Shown here: in pieces, positions 33,192-44,800 of the stretch
Numbering within the stretch: position 1 is the first letter of the stretch
Layout: every line of letters begins with the position of its first letter
Assembly (NCBI RefSeq): GCF_040869045.1
Contig: NC_090319.1
Location: 281,639,693-281,703,692, forward strand
DNA from: Eurosta solidaginis
Taxonomy: Eukaryota > Arthropoda > Insecta > Diptera > Tephritidae
DNA: 64,000 nucleotides
Direction of reading: 5' to 3'
Position numbers and translations under genes: made by a program
The notes under the pieces: model-generated
What the model saw: only the letters and a program-made list of their open reading frames with translations
What the model was told of the DNA's origin: nothing
Database searches by the model: none

Positions 33192-34556
33192 TTACGTTAT
33201 TTTATGCGGCCTCTTGATATTTGCCATGTCAACTTTATTAGGAAAACTTTTTGGCAATTGTACAAACCTTTTTGCAACTTTATTTCTATTAGCAACAGGA
33301 TTCTTCATGTAAACTTTGCTGTTGTTGAAGTATGGAACCCTTTCTGCTTCTGCATTTAATTTGTTGATTGCTTGTTTCTTTTTTCTGTACGTATAATTTT
33401 TTATTTTTTCAAAATCTATGTCGCTTCTATTGATAAAGTCAATCGGTTTTACGTTGGTTGAACTATGGATGGAGTTGTTATAAAAACCAATAGCCTTGAT
33501 CATGATTTCTTCTAATTCTAAGGAGTTGTTTGAATTTTTCAAAATGCGTATATGCTCTAACAATGTGGAATGCAACCTTTCAATATCAGAATTTCCGGTG
33601 TGGCTGTTTGGAGTGGTGAAGTGCGGAATAATATTATTTTCGCGGCAGAATAATCGTATAAGTGAATTATTGAACTCGTTGTCCATTATCAGTTTTTTAG
33701 GTACACCCAACCAAGAAAATCTTTCTTGAAGTTTGATCTTGATTGTGACCATGTTTCTATCAGGCAATTTATGAATGGAAGCCAATTTCTTGAATCTATC
33801 AATAGTGGTTAGAAAACAAGCTCGGAAACAATAAAATACGTCGGCATGAACTATCTCGTTAGGATTACTAGGAGTTTCTGTGTGATTAAAAAATTTTTTT
33901 AGAGGTTTTCTTGCGTATTTGTTCTCGTTGCACACATCACATTTGTTAACAAATCTGTTAATAACTTTTTTCATATTTGGGTAAAAGTACCTAAATTTCA
34001 TTTGTTCGTAATTTTCTAGCACACCCCTATGGTTCCCTTCCGTATGGACCTTTTCCACTACCTCTAAAATTTCCTCCTCTGTTTTCAAATCTAAAGCTTT
34101 GTTACAGCATTTAGTAAATTTAATGTTATTGTCGTAAGAAAATAAACTAATCAGCTTTTCTTGTACAACATTGTACGCACTGTCAGGCAACTCTGAATGA
34201 ATTCCTGTTGTTCCTTTTTTAATATATTTCCTAAAAAGATCTGTAAGATAAATGCTATTTTGTAAGTCGCCTTCGGCTACATAGACTATTCTATATTTGT
34301 TATATAATATTTCGCTTTCGATGAGTTTGTTCCTTACTATACGAATTTGAGTGGTGTATCTGTTTACTATGGACTCGGATATAAGAAAGTGTTCATTTAG
34401 GTTTTCGCATGCTGAATGCACCGTTTCTAAAGAATTTTCGAACAAGGATTTTATATCGATGTTTTCTTCCTTATCCATAAAGTAATTATTATCGTTTTGT
34501 CGGTTTAAAAAAATCAGCGACATTGTTTTCCCTACCTTTAATATATTCCACAACAA
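33192..34556 (-). pseudogene. Pol remnant: RNase H end and integrase
   Basis: The frame of ~454 residues covers integrase: an H2C2 finger (HTEGNHRG ... CDVCNENKY), then the catalytic core with Asp in HADVFYC, Asp in IMDNEFNN and Glu in NSDIERLHS. Upstream, another frame reads GEYEFVVEYIKGRENN, the end of RNase H, cut by a frameshift at the poly-A/T run near 34510. RT and protease are absent, so the element cannot move on its own. Confidence 0.9.
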
Positions 34557-34590
34557 ATTCGTATTCGCCTAGTAAGGTTTTCCATATTGT

Positions 34591-35076
34591 TTAAATTATT
34601 TTGCAATAACAAAGTTTTACATGAAATGGCAAAAATTGTAAATAAACTTCAAAAATTAATTTTGTATTATTTTGTGGGGTGTATAAAACATCAATACTCC
34701 CTTCTAAAATATATTTCGTATTCATTTTCTGTAAAATGGATCCTAGTTTATTATGCAAATTTTCAATATTTGAGGCCCTAACATTCATAGCTTCGTTTCT
34801 TAGATTCAAATATGTGGACTTAACACCAAATTCCTCTTTTAACCTATTTAATATATCATCGAAACTCGGCTCGTTGAGATGTTGTATAACGTGTAATGCT
34901 CGTCCTTTCAATTTGTTACATAAGACATTGGATATAATAGGCCTTTGTTCTTCAATTGTCAGCGACAAAATTGTAGATACATCTCGCAAGTAATGTGTTA
35001 TGGTGTACTCACTTTGACCATCAAAAAAGGGAATACTCCGTGCCTCCCTCAACCCCTCTGCTAATGTTAGTGCCAT
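34591..35076 (-). pseudogene. Gag N-terminal remnant
   Basis: The ATG at 35076 opens a ~150-residue frame (FFDGQSEYTITHYLRDVST, LNRLKEEFGVKSTYLNLR), typical of gypsy-group Gag. It ends at the deletion join near 34600, where pol sequence begins; the last ~20 residues are out of context. Confidence 0.85.
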
Positions 35077-35952
35077 TTTGTGTTATTTCTTTGTGTTTTG
35101 ATTAGTTTACGTTTTCGTTTATATTTTTAATTTTTAATTTTTTTTTTGTTGTCATAAACATTTATATTTTGAGATTTTCTGTCACGCAACATGTGTTAAA
35201 AATTTCTAACTTGCTACAGTCAACATTTACTTTAACACAACATGTTTGATATGAACGCAGCACAGTTGGGCAACTTTTACCGCGAGATGGCTTTGTTTCG
35301 CAGGAATTTTTCGTTGGCAACAATGTATATAAACTTCATGTCTGTTAGTAGTTTTGTTCAGCACCATTTATCTGGCGCAACATATACACTATATCTATAC
35401 ACTTAACAACAATCTCGCTGTATGTTTTGGCAGAGTTGAGAGCGAAAAGAGTGTACTTTAATTTTTAGAACTGTTTCTCAGATTTTGTGTTGCTTTTCTT
35501 TGACTTGATTTTAAGTACAGCTATAGCAGGTCATAACTTTTTCGTTTTGAAGTCAAGTGCACTTTTAAACGATTTTTTAGTTGTTGTAATTTATGAGCAC
35601 TTAAGTGATTTGCGGTATATTTTTGAAAGTATGTTATGCGTACGTATGTAATACCACTAATTTCGGTATAATATTAAGTTTTTAGTTTTCGTCTTCACAA
35701 TTTTTCGAGATTTTCGCTTTAATGTAAAAACTATATCCACTGAGGTTTAAATATTTTTGAAAATCAAGGTTGCTTAGTTAAATTTTTTGCACATTTAACA
35801 TATATTTACTTATATCACGCATAGTTTTAGGGCCTAAGAGGCTTTATCCAATTTCGATTTCATAAAATTTTTTAACTTTTTAAATGCTTTTTATTTTCAC
35901 GCATGTAAAGGACTTAACAAGATCTTAATGTTCTTATTTTTTGCCGATTTTT

Positions 35953-35965
35953 TCCCTCGTCGCCA
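35953..35965 (-). promoter_or_regulatory. Primer binding site
   Basis: The minus strand reads TGGCGACGAGGGA right after the 5' LTR. TGGCGAC starts occur in gypsy-group sites thought to pair with tRNA-Ser. The exact tRNA is not determined. Confidence 0.6.
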
Positions 35966-36346
35966 TTTAAGTTTCAGGGTTCTGGCTTTATGTCGGAAAT
36001 GAAACTATTTTAATTTTAGGGTCAATTCTTTAATTAAGAACATTATGTATTTATTATCAAATATTCAGCTTTTTAATCTTTATCCACATTTACTTTAAAA
36101 GTCACATAAAGACAGCAATAGTACTTGTTTTATTAATAATTATTTAAATGTTGACGTCGACTTATTCCGACAAAGTTAGACAAAGACTGACTCGACTTGT
36201 GAGTCTCTAGCATTCTCTAAGCGAATGATTTATTTTTATTACATTGAGAGTGAGAATGAGTAGGTATGAAATAAGTAGATTGAAACTCAATATATTTAGA
36301 GTACACTAATGAGCTGTTTAGTAGCATAAGAGGATAATACATAACT
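35965..36346 (-). repeat. 5' LTR of the gypsy-type element
   Basis: 382 bp with AGTTAT at its outer end; apparently no difference from the other LTR. Confidence 0.93.
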
Positions 36347-36395
36347 TGGCTGTGCGAGAGGCATGGATTACAGATATACATGTGTATTAGGGTGG

Positions 36396-36530
36396 GTCGA
36401 TGGTGGTGGTTTAGTTGTTGATGAAAAATCAACGAGGTAAGACGTGTACGCATGTTTGTTAACACACAAAAAGTAATTCGTAAATATGCCATATAAATAC
36501 AACTTTATTGCTTAAGTCTAAGGAAAAATT
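36396..36530 (-). repeat. Right arm of the split inverted repeat (uninterrupted)
   Basis: Reverse complement of 30837-30879 plus 31977-32066, with few changes. The gypsy element and its flanks lie between the arms. Confidence 0.88.
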
Positions 36531-36912
36531 TAAGCAAAATAAATTGCTAACATTAAACCATGACAACATTTTGCGCATGAGCGTTTGTTTGCAAAATATC
36601 TTTTCGCAAATGCGCAAATTAATAATAGCCTCACTCTATGTTGCTACTCTGCTTGTTCAGCGACAACTAAAGACGAAAGAGAATAATAATACGTGTGAAG
36701 TGGCGCCAATAATTATTCAACCAAATGGTGACCATTGGTGTAAATGATGACTGATGTATGAGTTAAGCGGGTATTACCCTTATTGCTTTAAATGTATGAA
36801 AACATTTATTTGAAGCAATTTTTAATTTATAATTTATTTAATAATTTGATATGGAATGAAGGCAATCGGGATAAAGTTTACAATGAAATCCTAGGCGACC
36901 TTTTTCTGTTAA

Positions 36913-37144
36913 CAAGGTATTTGTTTAACCGGCTTTAGGTCCAATTTTATAAAATAAACAAATTACAGAAACATAAAATAAAAATATTTATTATTTTATT
37001 TTATGTTCTGTAATTTGTTTATAGTTCAAAGCCCTGAAGACGGTTACCGTGTGTAGCCGAAATATATTGGTAGACTAAAGAAAAACAATTTTTGGTGTTT
37101 TAATACTAAAAATTGGACCTAAAGCCGGTTAAACAAATACCTTG
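36913..37144. mobile_element. MITE with 36-bp TIR
   Basis: Ends CAAGGTATTTGTTTAACCGG (36913) and its complement CCGGTTAAACAAATACCTTG (37125-37144) pair over 36 bp. Inside is an AT-rich palindrome around 36990. No coding. Target duplication not clear. Confidence 0.85.
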
Positions 37145-37162
37145 ATAAAGTTTACAGCAACT

Positions 37163-37240
37163 AAGGCATGACGTGGCTGAATGCGTTTGTAACACTTCAA
37201 CAATCGTAGGAGTGCGGGTTCAAATCCCAATCCCAGGAGA
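37163..37240 (+). repeat. tRNA-like sequence, probable SINE head
   Basis: A-box GTGGCTGAATGCG (37170) and a perfect B-box GGGTTCAAATCCC (37216) are present. The T-stem is only partly paired and no closed acceptor stem is seen, so a working tRNA gene is unlikely. Confidence 0.5.
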
Positions 37241-37375
37241 AAAGGCTTTGAAGAGATTTACAAGGTATAATCGTAACAGCTGTCGCCTTGTCCGGCCTGA
37301 TGTCACGTTGCTTAAATTTTTCCCAAATTATTAAATAAATGACTGATGTATTCATGTACACAAGTGTGGCTTGCT

Positions 37376-37790
37376 TCATGTTTTTGTTGTTGAGTGATTA
37401 GTTACTAACAGCCTAGTGATGTCAACATTCGCCACAATATCAATGTCGATATGTTCTGCAGCTAGTATAATTTTCTCCAGCATCAAGTTAAAGAAATCGT
37501 AAGATTGGGCGACACCCTGTCTGAAAGCTCGCTTAGATACGAACGACTCGGAGAGGTTCTTTCCAGTTCTGACTGAGCTGATGGTTTTGCTCAATGTCAT
37601 TTTGCACAGCCGTGTAAGTTTTGAAGAGAAACCAAATGCAGACATAGCGGCATATAGGCAGCTCTTTTTCGGGCTGTCGAAGACGGCTTTAAAATCGACG
37701 AGGCAGTAGTCTGTGTCAATTCTTTTTTCTTGGATTTTTTCCAAGATTTGGCGCATAGTAAAAATATGGTCGGTAGTAGATTTATCAGGT
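37376..37790 (-). pseudogene. RTE reverse-transcriptase fragment
   Basis: One open stretch of ~126 residues reads RQILEKIQEKRIDTDYCLVD, DFKAVFDSP and FRQGVAQSYDFFNLMLEKII, the fingers/palm region of RTE proteins. The catalytic FADD/YADD block is missing and the usual QGDxLS has become QGVAQS. Confidence 0.88.
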
Positions 37791-38132
37791 TAATGTCGCA
37801 CTGAAGGATTCAATTATCTTTCGTAAAAATACGCTTGACTCAGCAACTTTTATGCGGTACTACGAAGGCTGTTTCAGCAATAGTTAGCGGCTGGAAAAGA
37901 ACACTTAGATTCCAATCATCGGGCATACACACGTTCCACCATATTTTGCATAGAAGTTGATGCATGTGTCTTACCAACTCCTTTTTAACTCACACTTACT
38001 TTTAAGTTAAAATTGTGTGGCACTAATCTTAATCAATACAAAAAAGGTCTTCAATTTAGTTGGAGCTTTAGAAAATTATGTCAAAAAGTTGTCATTTACT
38101 GCGCCTATGAGTTTAACACATCATTAGAAGGT

Positions 38133-38250
38133 ACTTACTTAATTAGCGCTTAACCGTTTTAACGGTAATGTCGCGCTACCAACTGGCTCCCATTCGTCAC
38201 ACCAAGGGACTCTCCATAATGAGAAAGTCACTCTGGTTTAAAAACATAAC
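38133..38250 (-). repeat. RTE LINE 3' end fragment
   Basis: ACTTAATTAGCGCTTAACCG then CGCTACCAACTGGC matches the reverse complement of 2885-2965. Confidence 0.8.
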
Positions 38251-38439
38251 TTGCCATTCTGCAAGTGCGCTTTAAAGTTTTATAAATGTCTCCCTTTAAA
38301 ATACGCTTTCGTGAACCCTGGCCTTTGAGACAAGCAGTCAACGTCCCATGAGATTAAGGCCGTGGTGTGACGCTTTATTTTAAGTTATTTCTACAAATTT
38401 GCAAAACATTTAAAGTGTTTCTGGTGTTAGATTCCTCCT
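38251..38439. other. Noncoding sequence
   Basis: Nothing recognised. Confidence 0.4.
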
Positions 38440-38512
38440 CATATGAACCTGGAACCTGCGGTATGATAGACAAGCACACTACCTCCATACCATGGCGGCC
38501 GACCTGCCATAG
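38440..38512 (-). repeat. tRNA-derived SINE head
   Basis: Minus-strand GGCCGCCATGGTATGGAGGT, then GTGTGCTTGTCTATCATACC and AGGTTCCAGGTTC: the same layout as the SINE head at 45825-45884. Confidence 0.7.
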
Positions 38513-38822
38513 CATGCATATATTGACATCAACAAAATTTCAATAATGTAATTAAATCGCAATTTAATACTCATTTCAGCTCTCATCACTCACTCAGTCT
38601 GAGCTTAGCTTAACTTATGATTATTAGTGGGGTTAGCGATGGTGTATTGAGCGCTTCAGTAATTCGACGCGGATGCTTTGATTAGCATCTAAAAATAGTT
38701 AATAGTGAAAAAAAAATAAAATAATGAATAAATAACAAATTTGTGGTAAATGCAGGCTATGTGGGAATCGCTTTAAATATCTACAAATATATACTTACAT
38801 ACATATGTAGATGGCCAAAAAA

Positions 38823-41800
38823 ATGTATAAACCTATTGAGTCAATTATTAGTGTATTGATCGTGCTCTACGTTTTGACCGTAAACGCAGGTAGCTAACAA
38901 TTTTTATATCGCAAACCTACAGCGATCAACTTATGGCTCAATTATATGGTTGGCTCATCTCATCAGCTAATTATATTTATTTCATTGCATGGTCGATGGG
39001 ATTGTCAAAAGGAGATGGCAAACTCAAAATGAAACCAACACATTGGCAACATTTTCTTACACATACAAAAACTTATAAGTTTTATGTTTCCATTCCATAC
39101 CATTCGCACCAACACCAATACACAGATTTTGACAATTTGAACAGACATATTTTGTTATTGTACAGATGAGCCAACCATATAGTTGAACCATGGATCAACT
39201 CTAAAAATCACAATGTTTAGGGAAGGCAAAAAACTGATTGACTTCCCCATATACGCAGTGAATTTTTACTTTTTACCAATCCCTCTCTGTGTGAGTAGTG
39301 GGATTAATACTTAATATAGTAGGTAGGTAATGATTTGAGGAACCCGGTAGTAGGCATTACGTAAAAATTTCAGATTTGTAACTTAGCTTCCTATTGATCA
39401 GGTACCTATGCGATATGTTTTAATACATTTTAAAACATAACATAGTTATACATTAGCGATATAGAACAGCTTCGTTTCCGATCCGTCGGACCTCTGGATT
39501 GAGTCATACTGCTTATTTCAATTTCGATTACGAAAATTTGTGCTTCGTTTGCCACTTGTAAAAATATTTCTTGTTATTGGGCTCCGCTAAATGGAAAGTA
39601 TCTTTAACTAATTTTTTTAATAAGTACTCTCCGCGCTTAAATTCAATACATTTTAATCAGAGCTGCTCAAACCCTAAACACTTATACCACTTTTGGTTTT
39701 GTTTCCAGCTGTCCCATGCTGCCACCTTGTATCGTTCCGCCATGGCCTTAACTAATATGCATAGATTCGAATTCACACCTTGAATATAAAAAAAATGTTC
39801 ATAGCACTCCCATATGCCCTCACATATAATTTCGAATCACACGAAAATGATTGAATTTCTTATGAAAGTGCCAAGAAAAAGCCCTCCCGTACAGTGATGC
39901 TATACGATTTTTTCAAAAATCCCTACACTGGCTGAAAAAAGTCCCTACTTTCCCCTACACTCGAAAAATGTATACCTACAATCTTAAGTTTTCTACCTAC
40001 AAATTAAATACAAAGAAAATATATGTACATAAGTAATGAATTAAATGATACATGCGTACTTTATTGTCAATTCGTTAATACACTCAATCATATAAGAACC
40101 GCATGCATTCATAATGCACGGCAGAACATTTGAAAGTAATACAATTCAAATTTTCATCTTTTAAATACGATCTTATTAGACAAATGGAATTTATGCTTTT
40201 TTCACTCAGCTTATTTCTTTTTTTTTGTGCGTACATCAGTTATAATAGAAAATATTCTTTCAGCATCAGCGTTTGCATGAGCTCAGAACATAATTTGCTA
40301 TTTTTGACAAATTTGGAAACAGTAAATCGTCTTTAAAATTTCGTTCTTTATTCAATTTCTGCCAAAACTCCTCAACATCTTAACATTTTAGCTTTTCAAC
40401 CTCTTCTTTAACATTCTTATATTCTAAATTTCGCCATTCATGGGTTACCTCTGTTAAATTTAATGACAGTTCACGTGCTAATATTTCAAAGGTAAAATTG
40501 GATTTTAAAGAATCGGAGCCCAAATCAATCTTCGGATTTATAAAACCCATTTATCGATATATGGAACTCTCACTAAGGGGTAACCTTTTTTGGATTTCTT
40601 CTAGTGCGGCTATATAAAATTTAAGACAATCTGAATAAATTTTATTACGGAAAATCAAAGGCATTTAAGCAACTAACTCGTTGCACTCCTAAGATACCTT
40701 TCTTCAATAGGTAGCGTGGTATGCGGCGAACTAACCTTACTCGGAGCTCCGACTTTTTAATACAGTTTTGACCAATTTTAAAAAATGTATTTGGACAGAC
40801 TGTATGGAGCTCATGTATTAAAGGCTTCTTTGTTTGAAAAAAGGCATTGAGAACATTAAAATATTCAAGTACATATTTCAAGAACAACAAATATGCTTTG
40901 TTACATATATTTTCAAGCTCTCTTAATATAAATTCTGCTGATTTCAATTGGTCCTGAGCACTTGTATAAGTGAAATATTGCACAAGTACATCCCAATTTT
41001 CTAAAATCCGAACAATACATTTTGACTGTGACAACCATCGAGTAGTACTGGGCCGTAAAATTTTGTTTCGCTCTTCATTTAACATGGACTGATTTTCCTC
41101 TAATATCGCGCAGCGCTTTGGACTTCCCGAAACATAATTTACAACTTGTCGTAACAATTCCTCCGGGGCTCTTGGCAACTGTAAACACGCTTTATTAGCA
41201 ATAGTAGCAGACGAATGGCAAAAACATTTAATGACAAGCATTTATGGAAGTTCATCCAATAATCGAGAAGCAAATGAGTTACGTGTGCCCACCGTCACTG
41301 CACATACCTTTATAATGATATACATATATTGAGTTAAAATCAAAATTTCATGGGTTATTTCTTTCTACAAACCTATGATGTTTTCAAAAGGGATTTCCTT
41401 AGAACCAATGAAGTCCTTAAAAGTTTTAAAAAGCGCAGCGGCTGAACAATCTATCTCCACAGGTAACCACTGAAGTAAACGAACACCGACTTTACTGGGC
41501 ATAATTTGGGCATCATAAATCTTACCAGCACACACATATGTTTTTTGGATGCAATGTCCGTGCTTTCATCAATCATTACTGAAAACTGAGTACCAAAACA
41601 TTTGTTACAATATTGACGCGCTTCTGTCTGCACATTTTGCCGCTTTGTATAATATCTGAATCTGGCACAATTTCCTTAAGAAGTGGCAGCAAATGATCGA
41701 CTATTTGAAAGGCTACATTATGCTCCGCAAAAAACAAGCTAAGTTTTACTTCAAACGTTTGAGTAGACCGCCGCAAACCAGCTTCTCCCGATTGCTGGAA

Positions 41801-44800
41801 AAATTAAACTATGGGTTCCGTTATCTTTATCGCTGTAACCTTTTCTTTGTGCTTTTTTATTTCGGAATGCTTCACTAGTTCTGATTTACTACAATTCATA
41901 CTCTTATCGCAAGCAATACATTTGCATTTATACGGATTTTCATTTAAAGGTTCCAGCAATCCGTTAAAAACATCCAATTCGAACATTATCCCATATTAAA
42001 CTTCTGTTTCTGGTCTTTCTGGCTATCAGCATCAGAAGAATCTGATGACTCCAACACTACTATCCCAACAAACATTTAGGTTAGAAAACGATTAGAAGAC
42101 GAATCGACTTCTAATGTATTTCTCTAAGGTAGAAGGTTAGAGGACGATTTGCGAAACTGTGGCGAATTATAGCATTCTCGACAAAAAGGGGACTTCGTTC
42201 TCGATATCGAGAAAAGGGTTAGAATTCTAATCGAATTCTAACGTCAAATTCTAATGAGTTTCTAATGAGAATTTTGAAGTGATGCGCAATTAAGTTCAAT
42301 TATTTAAAATCAGCGAAATTTTCATTGCTTCATTATATCAATTACGTTTATTTGGTAATAATCTTATGTATTAAGAATGAACATATTTCAAAGGATTTTT
42401 CTATTATAATAAATTAAAACCGTACTTAAAGGTTGAGCTCATCGTTGGTTTGAGGTACTTTCTCGTCATGCCATTAAGACACTATAAATAAATATATCTT
42501 GCTTCTTGCAGCGCGTGAAAATATTAAGAACAGCTAGGGAAATATTTTCTGATTCGAACTGCAACGGCAAGGAAAAATAAACTAGTGTCAATGCAAAGAG
42601 GAATTGCAGAAGTACCTTGTCCTAACCGTGATGCCAGATCTGTTATCAATCACAAAAATTCTTTTCATTGCAAAACGTTAAGTGTGGAATAGAAAACCGC
42701 AGTAAAAACACTTAAACAATTTTATCTAAGAAAAAGTACCTACAATTCGCATAATAAAATCTGTCCTTTTTCCCCTACGCTCGACTTTACAACGTAAAAA
42801 CCCTATTTCTAGCATCCCGTATGAAGCTCAGGCACTTGTGTATGATAAAAAATTTACACTAACAATTTGGCTACTAAAAATTATTCAAAAACATTATAAC
42901 ACTGAAAAAAATTTGTAATCAAAATTTATGCATAAATAAAATTAAAATAAATAATTTACCGCGGAGCTGAAATATATGGGGCATAGATATGACCAAAGAA
43001 TGTAAGGAAAACTGTACCAAAACAAGAGGAGCCTATTAGAGGGGGTCACACTGAAATGACAGTCCTTGGTCGGGAAAAATCCCGAGTCGCTCCGGTACAT
43101 AGAACCGACTGCCTTGGGAAGCCAAAATTGTAATGTGGAACCAACGCCTCTAACACCCCTTTTCTTATGGTCCACCCCTGTTGAAACGGCAAGTTTCCTT
43201 GGACTCCCGTTAGAGGATATTGATGACAATTTGTGATCGGTCGCGGCTATCAGGTGGGGCGAGCACTGCTACAACAACAACAACAAGAGGAGCCTATTCT
43301 AACTTATATGATATTAGTAATTACCCTCAAGGCAAGTCTGTAACTATTGATACAAACAGGTCTGTGTGCGGAAATATTTTAATTGGGACGGAGTTTAAGA
43401 CAGAGCATAATTGGTGCCAAGCTCACTCTGTTTGTCAACGTAGTGCGGCCCTTAAGCAGTATCTAAGCAAAACCAGCTCCGTCGTCAACAATGTTTACAT
43501 TGTTGTCACACTGCAGGACAGGAAAGGTTGGTCACATTCCTAAATTGCGACAAAACACAATATCTCAATCTGATTAACATGTTAATCAGATATCGAGATA
43601 TCAAAATCAATGAAAGAGGGATTCTGAGGCAAGCACGGAACTCGCGGTGGAGTTGCCGTGCAACCGGGTGCCATTACCCGAAAATGGAAGGGGAGGATGG
43701 ATAGTCCTCCTCGGCCAAACCAAGGCTGGTTGACTTGAACACCCCAGCTCACCGATTGATACCAACATGTTGGGCCGAAGATCAAAGGACATTGATCTGT
43801 GTTTTACACCGGAAGTAGGTCTACGAAGACAGGGACTCCTGTAAGCACGCATTGTCTATTGATACAAAATTCTGGTGCAGAACTAGAGTGCCAAATAAGT
43901 ATTACTTCGTTAATAGCTAGATTTTCAGTTATAAAATCGACAAAAAAACTGCTGCAAGCTTTAAGGAGCTGCGGCTACATATGAGTATGCCTCATTCTCA
44001 ACACAATTCCACCAGTACATAACTATCGAAAAAGTACCAAAAAAAAATTTGTATATAGTTAGGAACTAGTGAAAAATTAAAGCAGCGGGAACAATTTCCA
44101 CCGCCTAGAACATCGCCATGTTAAATTCGCCAGTTTAAAACATGTAAAAGCGATAGATGACGAACTATTAGTGGTTCAGAATGCAGTAGAAATGCACTTA
44201 TTTTCAACTAGAGATTCTGCTTACGGGCTAGTTTCTGTGACTTTTTATTTCAATTCGGTATATTATTTTTCTTAGTTATGAGACATTTTTTGACTGGAAG
44301 TGGGGGAACCGTAAAGTAACCGTGCCTATCATTTACTTGTTAAACATTAACATTTATTAAATTCAAATGGTATTTCAGCACCTCAGTAATCTGGGATCCG
44401 TACGATATGTCGAAAAAAAAATTGTTGAAAAACAAAAGACCGAATCATTAAAAACCTCTTTTTAGAAAAAACGTTTTTATCGAATTTAAATGTCGAAAAA
44501 AAAAATAACCGAAAAGGGCCGAAAAAAGTCGAAATTGGTCTACTGAAAGCAAAACTCCAAATATAAAATTTTAAGGCAGTGTTTTATTATTATGGTTGTA
44601 AATTATGACAGCATCAAAAACATACTATAATTGTACAATGAGTGGTGGGCGTAAAGCAGCACCAATATAAAAAAAAATCTGTTTCCTAATCACAATAACG
44701 TAATTTTTGGAACTAGTATTCATATACAGTATTTCCCGCTTATATGCACGCCGGTTATAAGCACTAGAAAAATTGTAAAAAAAAGTTCCCCTATTTCAAA

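Larger units (their letters stand above)
32220..36346 (-). mobile_element. Gypsy-type LTR retrotransposon, internally deleted
   Basis: Two 382-bp LTRs (32246-32627 and 35965-36346) appear identical. The minus-strand LTR starts AGTTATGTATTATCC, as in the gypsy group. A 4-bp duplication TGGC (32216-32219 and 36347-36350) flanks the insertion. Inside are part of gag and the C-terminal part of pol; the rest of gag, protease and nearly all of the RT/RNase H region are missing at a single join near 34590. There is no env frame. The identical LTRs imply a recent insertion. The outer end of the 3' LTR has a 26-bp extension (32220-32245). Confidence 0.93.
39892..42829 (-). mobile_element. hAT element, degenerate (ZNF862/KIAA1586-type)
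   Basis: Left end CAGTGATGCTATACG; right end TAGCATCCCGTA, where the complement of CAGTGATGCTA would be expected, so the last bases are altered. CCCGTA occurs at both outer flanks, a likely remnant of the 8-bp duplication. Minus-strand transposase remains lie at 40645-41990. A second element (42064-42483) is nested within. Subterminal CCCCTAC.CTCGA blocks match in both ends. Confidence 0.75.

Noticed and set aside
37163..37240. Possible tRNA gene
   Set aside because: A and B boxes are good, but the T-stem is only partly paired and no acceptor stem can be closed; SINE head preferred.
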